From positions 1 to 41,757 of the forward strand of contig CAZICY010000014.1 of NCBI GenBank assembly GCA_964537955.1: a stretch of DNA of 41,757 nt. Direction: 5' to 3'. Position 1 is the first letter of the stretch, and every line of letters begins with the position of its first letter. Of this stretch, positions 24,751 to 33,278 are shown in pieces. Below the pieces are notes generated by a model. The model searched no databases and was not told the DNA's origin. It saw nothing but the letters and a program-made list of their open reading frames with translations. A program made the translations under genes and the position numbers. The stretch comes from Mxb001 sp964537955. GTDB taxonomy: Bacteria > Actinomycetota > Actinomycetes > S36-B12.

Positions 24751-25463
24751 GGACCCGCCCGCCAGCCTCGCACGATGCCCAGCACGTCGGCGAGCCGCTC
24801 CGCGACGGCATCGGGCACCACGTCGACGTCGACCGCCTGGTCGCCGAGCCGCGAGTGCGGGATGAGGATCGCCCGCATGCCCGCTTGCTGCGCGCCATGC
24901 ACGTCGTCCCACGGCCGGTCGCCGACGAAGACCGTGCGCTCGGGCACACCGCCGAGCGCGTCGATGGCAGCGCGGAAGGCATCGGCGTGGGGTTTCGCCA
25001 CAGGCATCTCACTGGAGTAGACCGCCGCGTCGATGAGGGGGGCGAGGCCGTCTCGGGAGAAGACCGCCTCGTGATGCCACCGCGGCCAGAGCGTGTTGGA
25101 CAGCACCCCGACGCGGATGCCCTCGCCTCGGAGGGACTGCAGCAGCGGGCGCGCGTCCGGGTCGGCGAGCGTGTGCGGCTCCCATGCCTCGAGGTAGGCG
25201 GCGAGCGCGACGCCGTGCCGCTCCGTGGACATGTCGACGCCGCAGGAGGCGAAGACATGGTCGAGCGTGCCCGTGCCGTTGGCCCCGCGGGAGGCCTGCT
25301 GTTCGCGCCACAGGCCTCTCTCGGCGGCAGCGAGTCGCTCCGCGAGGCCGGGATCACAGGAGTCGTAGGCGAGCGCGTACGCCGACCACTGGTGGACGAG
25401 GTCGATGTCATGCCAGGGCGTGAGGGTCCCGCCCCAGTCGAAGACGACGGCCTCGACCGTCAT
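24747..25463 (-). CDS. HAD family hydrolase with altered DxD motif
   Basis: 238-residue haloacid dehalogenase-superfamily protein. Motif I is VFDWGGTL, so the nucleophile Asp9 is present but the usual second Asp at +2 is Gly. Motif II is SNT, motif III the Lys in AKPHADAF and motif IV GDRPWDD. A helical cap lies between motif I and II. The DWGGTLTPWH form recurs in a subgroup of actinobacterial HAD proteins. The missing Asp usually serves as general acid/base, so activity may not be an ordinary phosphatase. It overlaps proS and TSUP genes, so all three are coupled. Confidence 0.88.
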   Translation of the reverse strand: MTVEAVVFDWGGTLTPWHDIDLVHQWSAYALAYDSCDPGLAERLAAAERGLWREQQASRGANGTGTLDHVFASCGVDMSTERHGVALAAYLEAWEPHTLADPDARPLLQSLRGEGIRVGVLSNTLWPRWHHEAVFSRDGLAPLIDAAVYSSEMPVAKPHADAFRAAIDALGGVPERTVFVGDRPWDDVHGAQQAGMRAILIPHSRLGDQAVDVDVVPDAVAERLADVLGIVRGWRAGP

Positions 25464-27223
25464 GCACTCACGAGAGCAACGAGGCGGTCGGCGATGTCGC
25501 CCACGGGAACGTCGACGGAATCTCCGCTGGCACGGTCGCGGAGCTCGACGACGCCGTCGGCCAGGCGCTTGCCGACGACGACGATCGTGGGCACCCCGAT
25601 GAGCTCGGCGTCGTTGAACTTGACCCCGGGCGAGACGCCCCTGCGGTCGTCGAAGAGCACGCGCACCCCGCGCGCGGTGATGTCGGCGATGAGCGCCTCC
25701 GCGGCATCGAAGGGGGCATCGTCCTTGCCCGTCGCCACCACGTGAACATCGGCGGGTGCCACCTCGCGGGGCCAGACGAGTCCCTTGTCGTCGTGGTGCT
25801 GCTCGGCGATGGCGGCGACGGCGCGCGAGACGCCCAGGCCGTAGGAGCCCATCGTCACCGTCACCTGCTTGCCGTTAGCGTCGAGCACCGTGAGCCCGAG
25901 GGCCTCGGCGTACTTGCGGCCGAGCTGGAAGATGTGGCCGATCTCGATACCGCGCGCGATCTCGATCACGGAGCCGCAGCGGGGGCAGGCGTCTCCCTCG
26001 ACGATCTCCACGGCCTCGATCTCGCCGTCGACATCGAAATCGCGCCCGCGGACGAGGCCGTAGACGTGGCGGCCCTTCTCGTTGGCGCCGGTGATCCACG
26101 CCGTGCCCACGGCGACGCGCGGATCGACCAGGTAGCGGACGTTGCCCTCACCGCCGAGCGCGCCGGGGCCGATGTAGCCCTTGACAAGCGCAGGGTGCTT
26201 CGGGAAGTCCTCCTCCTCGAAGGGCCGCAGCGCGACGGGGTGGAGGGCGGCCTCGAGCCGCTTCACGTCCACCTCGCGGTCTCCCGGGACGCCGATAGCC
26301 AGCGGCGCGCTCGTGCCGTCGGGGTAGTCGGCCATGAAAACCACGTTCTTGAGCGTGTCCGCGGCCGTCCACTCCCGCTCCGGGTGACGCAGGTCCGGCC
26401 GCGCATTCGACACATCGACAAGGGTCGCGATCGTCGGGGTGTCCGGCGTGTCATGCACCTGGGCCGCCGGGAGTACGGACGTGTCGGCGGGCGGGATCGG
26501 CGCGGTCACGAATGCCTCGACGTTGGCGGCGTAGTCGCACGCAGTGCAGCGGACGTAGGTGTCCTCGCCGGACTCGGTCGGAGCCAGGAACTCCTCGCTC
26601 GCCGAGCCCCCCATCGCGCCGGACTGCGCCGACACGATGACGAAGTCAAGGCCGAGCCGGTCGAAGCACGAGATGTAGGCATCGCGGTGGCGCAGATAGG
26701 ACCGCTCCAGCCCTGCGTCATCCACGTCGAAGGAGTAGGAGTCCTTCATGACGAACTCCCTGCCGCGCAGGATGCCCGCGCGCGGTCGCGCCTCGTCGCG
26801 GTACTTCGTCTGGATCTGGTAGATCACCAGGGGCAGGTCCTTGTAGGAGGAGTACTCCCCCTTGACCATGAGGGTGAACATCTCCTCGTGGGTGGGGCCG
26901 AGGAGGTAGTCGCCCCCCTTGCGGTCCTGGAGCCGGAAGAGGTTGTCGCCGTACTCCTCCCAGCGCGACGTGCGCTCGTAGGGCTCACGGGGCAGCAGCG
27001 CCGGGAAGTGCACCTCCTGGAAGCCCGCCATGTCCATCTCGTCGCGCACGATGGACTCGATGTTGCGGTAGACCAGATAGCCCAGCGGGAGCCAGGAGAA
27101 GATTCCCGGCGCGACGCGGCGGACGTATCCCGCTCGGACGAGGAGCCGGTGGCTGGGCACCTCGGCATCGGCCGGATCGTCGCGGAGCGTGCGCACGAAG
27201 AGCTGGGACATTCGCAGCAGCAC
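25460..27223 (-). CDS. proS: Prolyl-tRNA synthetase (bacterial type)
   Basis: Charges tRNA-Pro. It is a class II enzyme of 587 residues with GPTHEE (109-114), motif 2 YRDEARPRAGILRGREFVMKD (from 141), an editing insertion in the middle (about 220-400) and the C-terminal anticodon domain ending with ADGVVELRDRASG. The GTG at 27223 gives the usual MLLRMSQLF opening and is preceded by GAGGAG. An ATG lies four codons in. Its stop overlaps the HAD ATG (ATGA). Confidence 0.97.
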   Translation of the reverse strand: MLLRMSQLFVRTLRDDPADAEVPSHRLLVRAGYVRRVAPGIFSWLPLGYLVYRNIESIVRDEMDMAGFQEVHFPALLPREPYERTSRWEEYGDNLFRLQDRKGGDYLLGPTHEEMFTLMVKGEYSSYKDLPLVIYQIQTKYRDEARPRAGILRGREFVMKDSYSFDVDDAGLERSYLRHRDAYISCFDRLGLDFVIVSAQSGAMGGSASEEFLAPTESGEDTYVRCTACDYAANVEAFVTAPIPPADTSVLPAAQVHDTPDTPTIATLVDVSNARPDLRHPEREWTAADTLKNVVFMADYPDGTSAPLAIGVPGDREVDVKRLEAALHPVALRPFEEEDFPKHPALVKGYIGPGALGGEGNVRYLVDPRVAVGTAWITGANEKGRHVYGLVRGRDFDVDGEIEAVEIVEGDACPRCGSVIEIARGIEIGHIFQLGRKYAEALGLTVLDANGKQVTVTMGSYGLGVSRAVAAIAEQHHDDKGLVWPREVAPADVHVVATGKDDAPFDAAEALIADITARGVRVLFDDRRGVSPGVKFNDAELIGVPTIVVVGKRLADGVVELRDRASGDSVDVPVGDIADRLVALVSA

Positions 27224-27317
27224 GGGATCTCCTCACGGACGACAGTGGGGAGAGGCTACCGGGCCGTCCGGCCTGGCCCGGCGCGGCGGCAGAGCCCCTA
27301 CTGGCCGGCGCGCTGGC

Positions 27318-28205
27318 CTAGAGCAGGACCGTGGCGAACTCCCCTGCTGCCCGAAAGCCGACGGCGTCGTAGCAGCGGCGTGCCACCGCGTTGAAGTCGT
27401 TGACGTACAGGCTCACGATCGGCGCGATGCGCTCGCGGGCGATCTCCGCAACGGCTGCCATTCCGGGCTCGCTGAGCCCCTGGCCGCGCCGCTCGGGCGC
27501 CACCCAGACCCCCTGCACCTGGCATGCGCTCCTCGAGGCCGCGCCGATCTCAGCCTTGAAGACGACGCGACCATCCTCGATGCGGGCCAGGGCTCGGCCG
27601 GCCCGCACGAGTTCGGCCACGCGCGCGCGGTACGCCGCTCCCGCCCCGCCGGCGACGGGCGAGACGCCCACCTCCTCGGTGAACATCGCGATGCACGCGG
27701 GGACGAGGACGTCGATCTCGTCCGGTCGCACCGCTCGCACGAGCGGATCGGGCTCCACACGCGGGGCACGATCGAGTGCGAGCAGAGGCTGGCGGGCCCG
27801 GACTTCGCGTGCCGGTCCCCACGCTCCGTCGAGCAGACGCCACAGGTCGAGGACCTCCTGCGCCGGACCCACGAGCGAGGAGCCCCGGCGGCCGCCCCGC
27901 CGCAGCCTGTCGGCGAGTGCCTGGCGCGCAGCATCATCCGTGGCGATCGGCACGACGTTGGCACCGAGGTGCAGGGCGGCGACGCACCGGCCACCGCGCT
28001 CGACGACGAGGAAGTCCGAGGCGAGGCGGTGCCGCCCCGGCCGATCGGTGGCACGCACCTCATCCAGGCGCGAGGCCACGAAGCAGTGGGCCACGGGGTC
28101 GGCGTCCAGGAGCCGATCGAGGTCGGGCAGATCGGTGAACTCCAGCGGCCGGACCAGGCCGTCGCGCTCAGCCGACGGTGACGACGGGATCGCCGGCGCT
28201 GTCAT
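27318..28205 (-). CDS. GNAT family N-acetyltransferase with N-terminal DUF4081-like part
   Basis: 295 residues. The C-terminal half is a GNAT domain with the acetyl-CoA loop VWVAPERRGQGLSE (233-246) and the closing NDFNAVARRCYDAVGF. The N-terminal half (LVRPLEFTDLPDLDRLLDADPVAHCFVASRLD) matches the DUF4081 type that precedes GNAT in actinobacterial proteins next to ispG. The substrate is unknown. The ATG at 28205 lies 38 nt inside the ispG end and has GGAG upstream. The 94 nt between its stop and proS hold an imperfect G+C hairpin just after the stop and nothing else I recognise. Confidence 0.9.
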   Translation of the reverse strand: MTAPAIPSSPSAERDGLVRPLEFTDLPDLDRLLDADPVAHCFVASRLDEVRATDRPGRHRLASDFLVVERGGRCVAALHLGANVVPIATDDAARQALADRLRRGGRRGSSLVGPAQEVLDLWRLLDGAWGPAREVRARQPLLALDRAPRVEPDPLVRAVRPDEIDVLVPACIAMFTEEVGVSPVAGGAGAAYRARVAELVRAGRALARIEDGRVVFKAEIGAASRSACQVQGVWVAPERRGQGLSEPGMAAVAEIARERIAPIVSLYVNDFNAVARRCYDAVGFRAAGEFATVLL

Positions 28206-29328
28206 CGCCCATCTCCTCGGCGAGCTTCATGGCTTCCTCGATGAGCGTTTCGACGATCTGGTGCTCGGGGACGGTCTTGATCACCTCGCCGCGCACGAAG
28301 ATCTGGCCCTTGCCGTTGCCCGAGGCGACGCCGAGGTCGGCCTCGCGCGCCTCACCCGGTCCGTTGACGACGCACCCCATCACTGCCACGCGCAACGGGA
28401 CCTCGAGGCCCTCGAGGCCGGCCGTCACCTGCTCGGCGAGGGTGTAGACGTCGACCTGTGCCCGGCCGCACGAGGGGCAGGACACGATCTCCAGGCCGCG
28501 CTGGCGCAGGTTCAGCGACTCCAGGATGCCGATGCCCACCTTGACCTCCTCCACGGGAGGCGCAGAGAGCGAGACACGGATCGTGTCGCCGATGCCCTGG
28601 GACAGCAGCGCGCCGAAGGCCACCGCCGACTTGATCGTGCCCTGGAAGGCGGGGCCGGCCTCCGTGACGCCCAGGTGCAACGGGTAGTCGCACTGCGCCG
28701 ACAGCAGACGGTAGGCCTGCACCATGATGACGGGGTCGTGATGCTTGACGGAGATGGCGATATCGCCGAACCCGTGCTCCTCGAACAGCGACGCCTCCCA
28801 CAGCGCTGACTCGACCAGCGCCTCGGGGGTGGCCTTGCCGTACTTCTCGAGAAGGCGCTTGTCCAAGGAGCCGGCGTTCACTCCGATGCGGATCGGCGTG
28901 CCCACGTCCTTGGCCGCACGCGCAATCTCCTTGACCTTGTCATCGAACTGCTTGATGTTGCCCGGGTTGACGCGCACGCCAGCGCAACCGGCCTCGAGAG
29001 CGGCGAAGACGTACTTCGGCTGGAAGTGGATGTCGGCCACCACGGGGATGCCGGACTTGCGCGCGATCTGGGGAAGCGCCTCGGCGTCATCCTGGCTCGG
29101 GACCGCGACGCGGACAATCTGGCAGCCCGCCGCGGTGAGCTCGGCGATCTGCTGGAGCGTGGCATTGACGTCGGCGGTCAGCGTCGTCGTCATCGACTGC
29201 ACGCTCACCGGCGCGTCACCCCCCACCTTGACCGGATGCGTGGGGTGGCGCAGGAGCAGCTGGCGGGTCGGGCGGCGCGGAGCCAGGGTCGGCGGGGGCG
29301 CGGCGGGCAGTCCGAGATCGATGCTCAC
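28168..29328 (-). CDS. ispG: (E)-4-hydroxy-3-methylbut-2-enyl-diphosphate synthase
   Basis: Penultimate step of the MEP isoprenoid pathway: an iron-sulfur enzyme converting MEcPP to HMBPP. It has 386 residues. The opening PVKVGGDAPVSVQSMTTTLT, then PVVADIHFQPKYVFAAL and RVNPGNIKQFDDK are typical. The cluster ligands lie in CPSCGRAQVDV and MGCVVNGPGEA. It starts with GTG at 29328, 42 nt after rseP, and is followed by GNAT with a 38-nt overlap. dxr, two genes upstream, is in the same pathway. Confidence 0.98.
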   Translation of the reverse strand: MSIDLGLPAAPPPTLAPRRPTRQLLLRHPTHPVKVGGDAPVSVQSMTTTLTADVNATLQQIAELTAAGCQIVRVAVPSQDDAEALPQIARKSGIPVVADIHFQPKYVFAALEAGCAGVRVNPGNIKQFDDKVKEIARAAKDVGTPIRIGVNAGSLDKRLLEKYGKATPEALVESALWEASLFEEHGFGDIAISVKHHDPVIMVQAYRLLSAQCDYPLHLGVTEAGPAFQGTIKSAVAFGALLSQGIGDTIRVSLSAPPVEEVKVGIGILESLNLRQRGLEIVSCPSCGRAQVDVYTLAEQVTAGLEGLEVPLRVAVMGCVVNGPGEAREADLGVASGNGKGQIFVRGEVIKTVPEHQIVETLIEEAMKLAEEMGDDSAGDPVVTVG

Positions 29329-29370
29329 CCCGCCAGTATCCCCGACGCGGGCGCCTTCGACATCCCGGCG

Positions 29371-30696
29371 TCAGCCGAGGGTGATCGGCTTGACCAGGTC
29401 GGCGAAGATCACGACGGCGCCCACCACCACGAGCGCGATGGCGACGACGTAGGCCACCGGAAGCAGCCGGGCGACGTCGACCGGTCCGGGGTCGGGCTTG
29501 CGGCGCAGCCGGGCCCACTGCCGCCGGGTGCCCTCGTAGAGCGCACCGGCCACGTGCCCTCCGTCGAGGGGCAGGATCGGCAGCAGGTTGAAGAGGAAGA
29601 GAAAGAGGTTCAAGGACGCCGCGAGGCCCAGGAACATCGCGAGTTTTGCCTCGGCCGGCTCCTCCGACGCGACGACCTCCCCGCCGAGCCGGCTCACGCC
29701 GACGACGCTCACGGGACTGTCGAGCTGGCGTTCGCCTCCGCCGACGAGAGTCTCGGTGACGAGTTCGTAGACGCGCACGGGCAGCGAGACGAGTGCCACC
29801 GCGGAGCGGGCGGTGAGATCCCACATCTGCGCGGGGACGGCCGTCCACGGCTGTGCGACGTACTCGATCTCCGGGCGCACGCCGAGGAATCCCGTGGTCT
29901 CGGTCTCACCCGTGGGCTCGCCCACCTCGTCGTACACCGGGCGGGTGACGTCGACGGTGCTCACGGGGATGTCGACGGTGACGCCATCGGGACGCTGGAC
30001 GGTGAGCACGCCCTCGGCCGCCCCCTCGGCACGGATCTGCTGGGTCAGCTCGTCCCACGATGCCGGCGCGGTGCCGTTGTAGGCCGTGATGACATCGCCG
30101 GGCTGGAGGCCGGCGACGGCAGCGGGCGACTCCCCGCTCGCACAGGCGCCCGAGGCATCCGGCTGGCCCGACGGGACATCGACAGTGGGGACGCAGGGCA
30201 CGACCGCGGAGACGGTGAGGCTCGGCTGGGCGACGCCGATCCCCACGAGGACGGCGGCGAAGAGGAAGAAGGCGAGCAGGAGGTTCATCACCGGTCCGCC
30301 CAGCATGATGATGACGCGCTTGTGGACCGGCAGCTTGTAGAAGACGCGATCCTCATCACCGGGGGCGATCTCCTCGAGGGACTGCCGACGCGCGTCCTCC
30401 ACCAGCAGCGCGAGGCGTCCGGTGGACATGGAGCGTGCGGTGCCCTCGGGTGCGTCCTTGGGCGGCGGCAGCATCCCGACCATGCGGATGTAGCCGCCGA
30501 CGGGGATGGCCTTCACGCCGTACGACGTCTCGCCCTTGCGCTTGGACCACAGCGTCGGGCCGAAGCCGACCATGTACTCGGTCACCTTGACGCCGAACTT
30601 CTTGGCCGGGACGAGGTGCCCGATCTCATGCAGGGCGATCGAGGCGAGGATGAGCAGGAAGAACGCGACGATGCCGACGATCTCCCACACCCACAT
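29371..30696 (-). CDS. rseP: Site-2 protease (M50, RseP/Rip1 type)
   Basis: Intramembrane zinc metalloprotease that cuts membrane-anchored anti-sigma factors or signal peptides. HEIGH is at residues 23-27 in the first membrane helix and LPLDGGH, the third zinc ligand region, lies near the C-terminus. A PDZ domain in between contains GLQPGDVITAYNG and later VDIPV. It has 441 residues and four membrane segments. The usual actinobacterial position is between dxr and ispG. The start ATG is at 30696, with 63 nt to dxr. Confidence 0.95.
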   Translation of the reverse strand: MWVWEIVGIVAFFLLILASIALHEIGHLVPAKKFGVKVTEYMVGFGPTLWSKRKGETSYGVKAIPVGGYIRMVGMLPPPKDAPEGTARSMSTGRLALLVEDARRQSLEEIAPGDEDRVFYKLPVHKRVIIMLGGPVMNLLLAFFLFAAVLVGIGVAQPSLTVSAVVPCVPTVDVPSGQPDASGACASGESPAAVAGLQPGDVITAYNGTAPASWDELTQQIRAEGAAEGVLTVQRPDGVTVDIPVSTVDVTRPVYDEVGEPTGETETTGFLGVRPEIEYVAQPWTAVPAQMWDLTARSAVALVSLPVRVYELVTETLVGGGERQLDSPVSVVGVSRLGGEVVASEEPAEAKLAMFLGLAASLNLFLFLFNLLPILPLDGGHVAGALYEGTRRQWARLRRKPDPGPVDVARLLPVAYVVAIALVVVGAVVIFADLVKPITLG

Positions 30697-30710
30697 CCGC
30701 GTCCCTCCTC

Positions 30711-30774
30711 TCCCCTGATCACGCGCCCTAGCGGGCGACGATTCCCCTCATCACGCGCCCTACCGGGCGGCGAT
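30711..30774 (-). repeat. Tandem duplication of the dxr 3' end (32-nt units)
   Basis: Units 30743-30774 (the end of dxr, with its stop) and 30711-30742 (downstream copy) are directly adjacent and match at 29 of 32 positions. Each contains a 5-bp hairpin CGCCC/GGGCG. The 4-nt loop, GGTA or GCTA on the minus strand, includes the first bases of the TAG stop. The downstream copy encodes IVAR-stop in place of IAAR-stop. Period and design match the rpsO end (2066-2124). The gap between dxr and rseP holds little else. Confidence 0.85.
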
Positions 30775-31899
30775 CATCTCCCCGGCGCGCATCCGCGCCC
30801 AGGAGTCGGCCCCGAGCACGTCGTCGACCGTGAGGACGCCTCCCGGGTCGCCCTGGTTCCCATGGTCCCCGGTCGCGGCACCGGACGCGCGCCCAAGGTG
30901 CTCCTCCAGGACGGCGGAGACGACCTCGACGATCCCGAGATAGGGCAGGCGCCCCTCGAGGAAGGCGGCCACGCAGACCTCGTCGGCGGCATTGAACACC
31001 GCCGGGGCAGTGCCCCCCGCTGCGCCGGCGCGGCGGGCGACCCCCAGGGCCGGGAAGGCCCCGTGGTCGACGGGCAGGAACTCCCACGCGGCCGCGGCCG
31101 ACCAATCGCATGAGGGTGCGGCTCCAGCCACGCGCTCGGGCCAGCCGAGGGCCCATGCGATGGGCAGCCTCATGTCGGGCGGGCTGGCCTGGGCGATGGT
31201 GGATCCGTCGACGAACTCCACCATCGAGTGCACGACCGACTGCGGGTGGATGACGACGTCGATGCGGTCGAGGGGGATGTCGAAGAGCAGGTGCGCCTCG
31301 ATCACCTCGAGTCCCTTGTTGACCAGTGTCGAGGAGTTGATCGTGACGAGCGGCCCCATGCTCCACGTCGGGTGCGCGAGCGCCTGCTCCGGCGTGACCG
31401 TCGCGAGTCGCTCCCGCGACCAGCCGCGGAAGGGGCCCCCACTCGCCGTCAGGATGAGGCGTGACACCTCGTCGTGCGTGCCGGCCATGAGGCACTGAGC
31501 GAGCGCGGAGTGCTCGGAGTCGACCGGGCGGATCTGGCCGGGCCGCGCGCGCTCGCGCACGAGCGGGCCGCCGATGATGAGGGACTCCTTGTTGGCGAGG
31601 GCGAGCGCGCTTCCGGCCTCGAGGGCACGCAGCGTCGGCAGCAGCCCTGCCGCTCCCGCCAGGCCATTGAGGACGACGTCGCAGGGCCGGCCCGCGAGCT
31701 CGGCCGACTCGACCTCGCCCACGGCGACATCGGCCACGCCGTGGCGGCGCGCCTGGTCCGCCAGGAGGTCCGGCTGGCCCCCGCCCGCCGAGAGCCCCAC
31801 GACGCGGAAGCGCTCGGGGTTCCGCTCGATGACGTCGAGGGCCTGGCACCCGATGGAGCCCGTGCTGCCGAGGATGATCACGTCTCGTCTCTCGGCCAC
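30760..31899 (-). CDS. dxr: 1-deoxy-D-xylulose 5-phosphate reductoisomerase
   Basis: First committed step of the MEP pathway: NADPH-dependent rearrangement and reduction of DXP to MEP. The NADPH site is ILGSTGSIGCQALDVIERNP at the N-terminus. ALANKESLIIGG, PVDSEHSAL, LTASGGPFR, and HPTWSMG are the family's catalytic and metal-site signatures. It has 379 residues, normal length. The start is GTG at 31899. It is divergent from gabT with only 26 nt between. Confidence 0.97.
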   Translation of the reverse strand: MAERRDVIILGSTGSIGCQALDVIERNPERFRVVGLSAGGGQPDLLADQARRHGVADVAVGEVESAELAGRPCDVVLNGLAGAAGLLPTLRALEAGSALALANKESLIIGGPLVRERARPGQIRPVDSEHSALAQCLMAGTHDEVSRLILTASGGPFRGWSRERLATVTPEQALAHPTWSMGPLVTINSSTLVNKGLEVIEAHLLFDIPLDRIDVVIHPQSVVHSMVEFVDGSTIAQASPPDMRLPIAWALGWPERVAGAAPSCDWSAAAAWEFLPVDHGAFPALGVARRAGAAGGTAPAVFNAADEVCVAAFLEGRLPYLGIVEVVSAVLEEHLGRASGAATGDHGNQGDPGGVLTVDDVLGADSWARMRAGEMIAAR

Positions 31900-31925
31900 G
31901 GCCCGATTGTCCTACGCTCGTACCC
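31900..31925 (+). promoter_or_regulatory. Possible leaderless promoter of gabT
   Basis: The 26-nt gap between dxr and gabT contains TACGCT (31913-31918), a fair -10 element whose expected start point falls at or next to the gabT ATG. There is no ribosome binding site before the ATG, so gabT may be leaderless. The -35 region would lie inside dxr and is weak. Confidence 0.35.
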
Positions 31926-33269
31926 ATGACCGACACCCTGCTGCCCTCCGTCACCGATCTTCCCCAGGAGCGGCGTCTCGTCACCGAGCTTCCCGGCCCG
32001 CGTTCCCGTGCCCTCATGGAGCGCCGCGCGGCGGCCGTGTCCGCCGGTGTGGGCGGCACCATGCCCGTCTTCGCCGAGCGCGCCGGGGGCGGCGTGATCG
32101 TCGACGTCGACGGCAACTCGCTCATCGACCTCGGCTCGGGCATCGCGGTGACGACGGTGGGCAACGCCCACCCACGCGTGGTCGAGCGCGTGCAGCGGCA
32201 GGTCGCGGACTTCACGCACACGTGCTTCATGGTCACCCCGTATGCCGGCTACGTCGAGGTCTGCGAGGCCCTCAATCGCCTCACTCCCGGCGACCACGTC
32301 AAGCGGTCCGCGCTCTTCAACTCCGGTGCCGAGGCAGTGGAGAACGCCGTCAAGATCGCCCGCGCCTACACCAAGCGCCAGGCCGTCGTGGTCTTCGACC
32401 ACGGCTACCACGGGCGCACCAACCTCACGATGGCACTCACCGCCAAGAACATGCCCTACAAGCAGTCCTTCGGGCCGTTCGCCTCCGAGGTCTACCGCAT
32501 GCCGATGTCCTACCCCTTCCGCGACGGTCCCCACTCGGGCACCGAGGTGGCCTCCTGGGCGACGACCAAGATGGAGAAGGAGATCGGTGGCGCCAACATC
32601 GCGGCCATCGTCATCGAGCCCATCCAGGGGGAGGGCGGCTTCATCGTCCCAGCCCCGGGCTTCCTCCCGGCCCTGAAGGCCTACGCCGAGCACCACGGCA
32701 TCGTCTTCGTCGCCGACGAGATCCAGTCGGGCTTCTGCCGCACCGGCCAGTGGTTCGCCTGCGAGCACGAGGGCGTCGTTCCCGACCTCATCACCACCGC
32801 TAAGGGAATCGCGGGTGGGCTTCCCCTCGCGGGCGTGACCGGTCGCGCGGAGATCATGGACGCTGTGCACGTGGGGGGACTCGGCGGCACCTACGGCGGC
32901 AACCCCATCGCGTGCGCCGCAGCCCTCGGCTCGATCGAGGCCATGGAGGAGGAAGGGCTCAATGCCCGCGCCCTCGCCATCGAGGCGATCATGCGCGAGC
33001 GCCTCGAAGCGCTGCAGGCCACGCACCCGCAGATCGGCGACATCCGCGGCCGCGGCGCGATGATCGCCATCGAGCTCGTCAAGCCCGGCACCATGGAGCC
33101 GGACCCCGAGCTCGCCGGCCGCGTATCGAAGGCAGCACACGCCCAGGGCGTGGTCACTCTCACCTGCGGCACCTACGGCAACGTCCTGCGCTTCCTGCCG
33201 CCGCTCACCATCCCCGATCACCTGCTGCGCGAGGGCCTCGACATCGTCGGGGCGGCGTTCGACGCGTGA
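31926..33269 (+). CDS. gabT: 4-aminobutyrate--2-oxoglutarate aminotransferase
   Basis: PLP enzyme moving the amino group of GABA, or a related omega-amine, to 2-oxoglutarate. It has 447 residues. FNSGAEAVENAVK (131-143), VFDHGYHGRTN (156-166), VIEPIQGEGGF (229-239), DEIQSGFCRTG (264-274) and the PLP Lys293 in TTAKGIAGGLPL are all present. Putrescine or 5-aminovalerate are possible alternative substrates. No ribosome binding site precedes the ATG. The polyamine uptake and degradation operon lies just beyond the next gene on the opposite strand. Confidence 0.94.
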   Translation: MTDTLLPSVTDLPQERRLVTELPGPRSRALMERRAAAVSAGVGGTMPVFAERAGGGVIVDVDGNSLIDLGSGIAVTTVGNAHPRVVERVQRQVADFTHTCFMVTPYAGYVEVCEALNRLTPGDHVKRSALFNSGAEAVENAVKIARAYTKRQAVVVFDHGYHGRTNLTMALTAKNMPYKQSFGPFASEVYRMPMSYPFRDGPHSGTEVASWATTKMEKEIGGANIAAIVIEPIQGEGGFIVPAPGFLPALKAYAEHHGIVFVADEIQSGFCRTGQWFACEHEGVVPDLITTAKGIAGGLPLAGVTGRAEIMDAVHVGGLGGTYGGNPIACAAALGSIEAMEEEGLNARALAIEAIMRERLEALQATHPQIGDIRGRGAMIAIELVKPGTMEPDPELAGRVSKAAHAQGVVTLTCGTYGNVLRFLPPLTIPDHLLREGLDIVGAAFDA

Positions 33270-33278
33270 TCCGGCACG

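Noticed and set aside
27224..27317. Possible tRNA or riboswitch between proS and the GNAT gene
   Set aside because: The 94 nt form only an imperfect G+C hairpin; no T-arm or cloverleaf and no known riboswitch pattern.
25742..27394. Long rightward open frame (550 codons) opposite proS
   Set aside because: Antisense shadow of proS caused by strong third-position G+C bias.
29026..31113. Long rightward open frame (695 codons) opposite rseP, ispG and dxr
   Set aside because: His/Asp/Arg-rich shadow of well-identified genes on the other strand, no protein family pattern.
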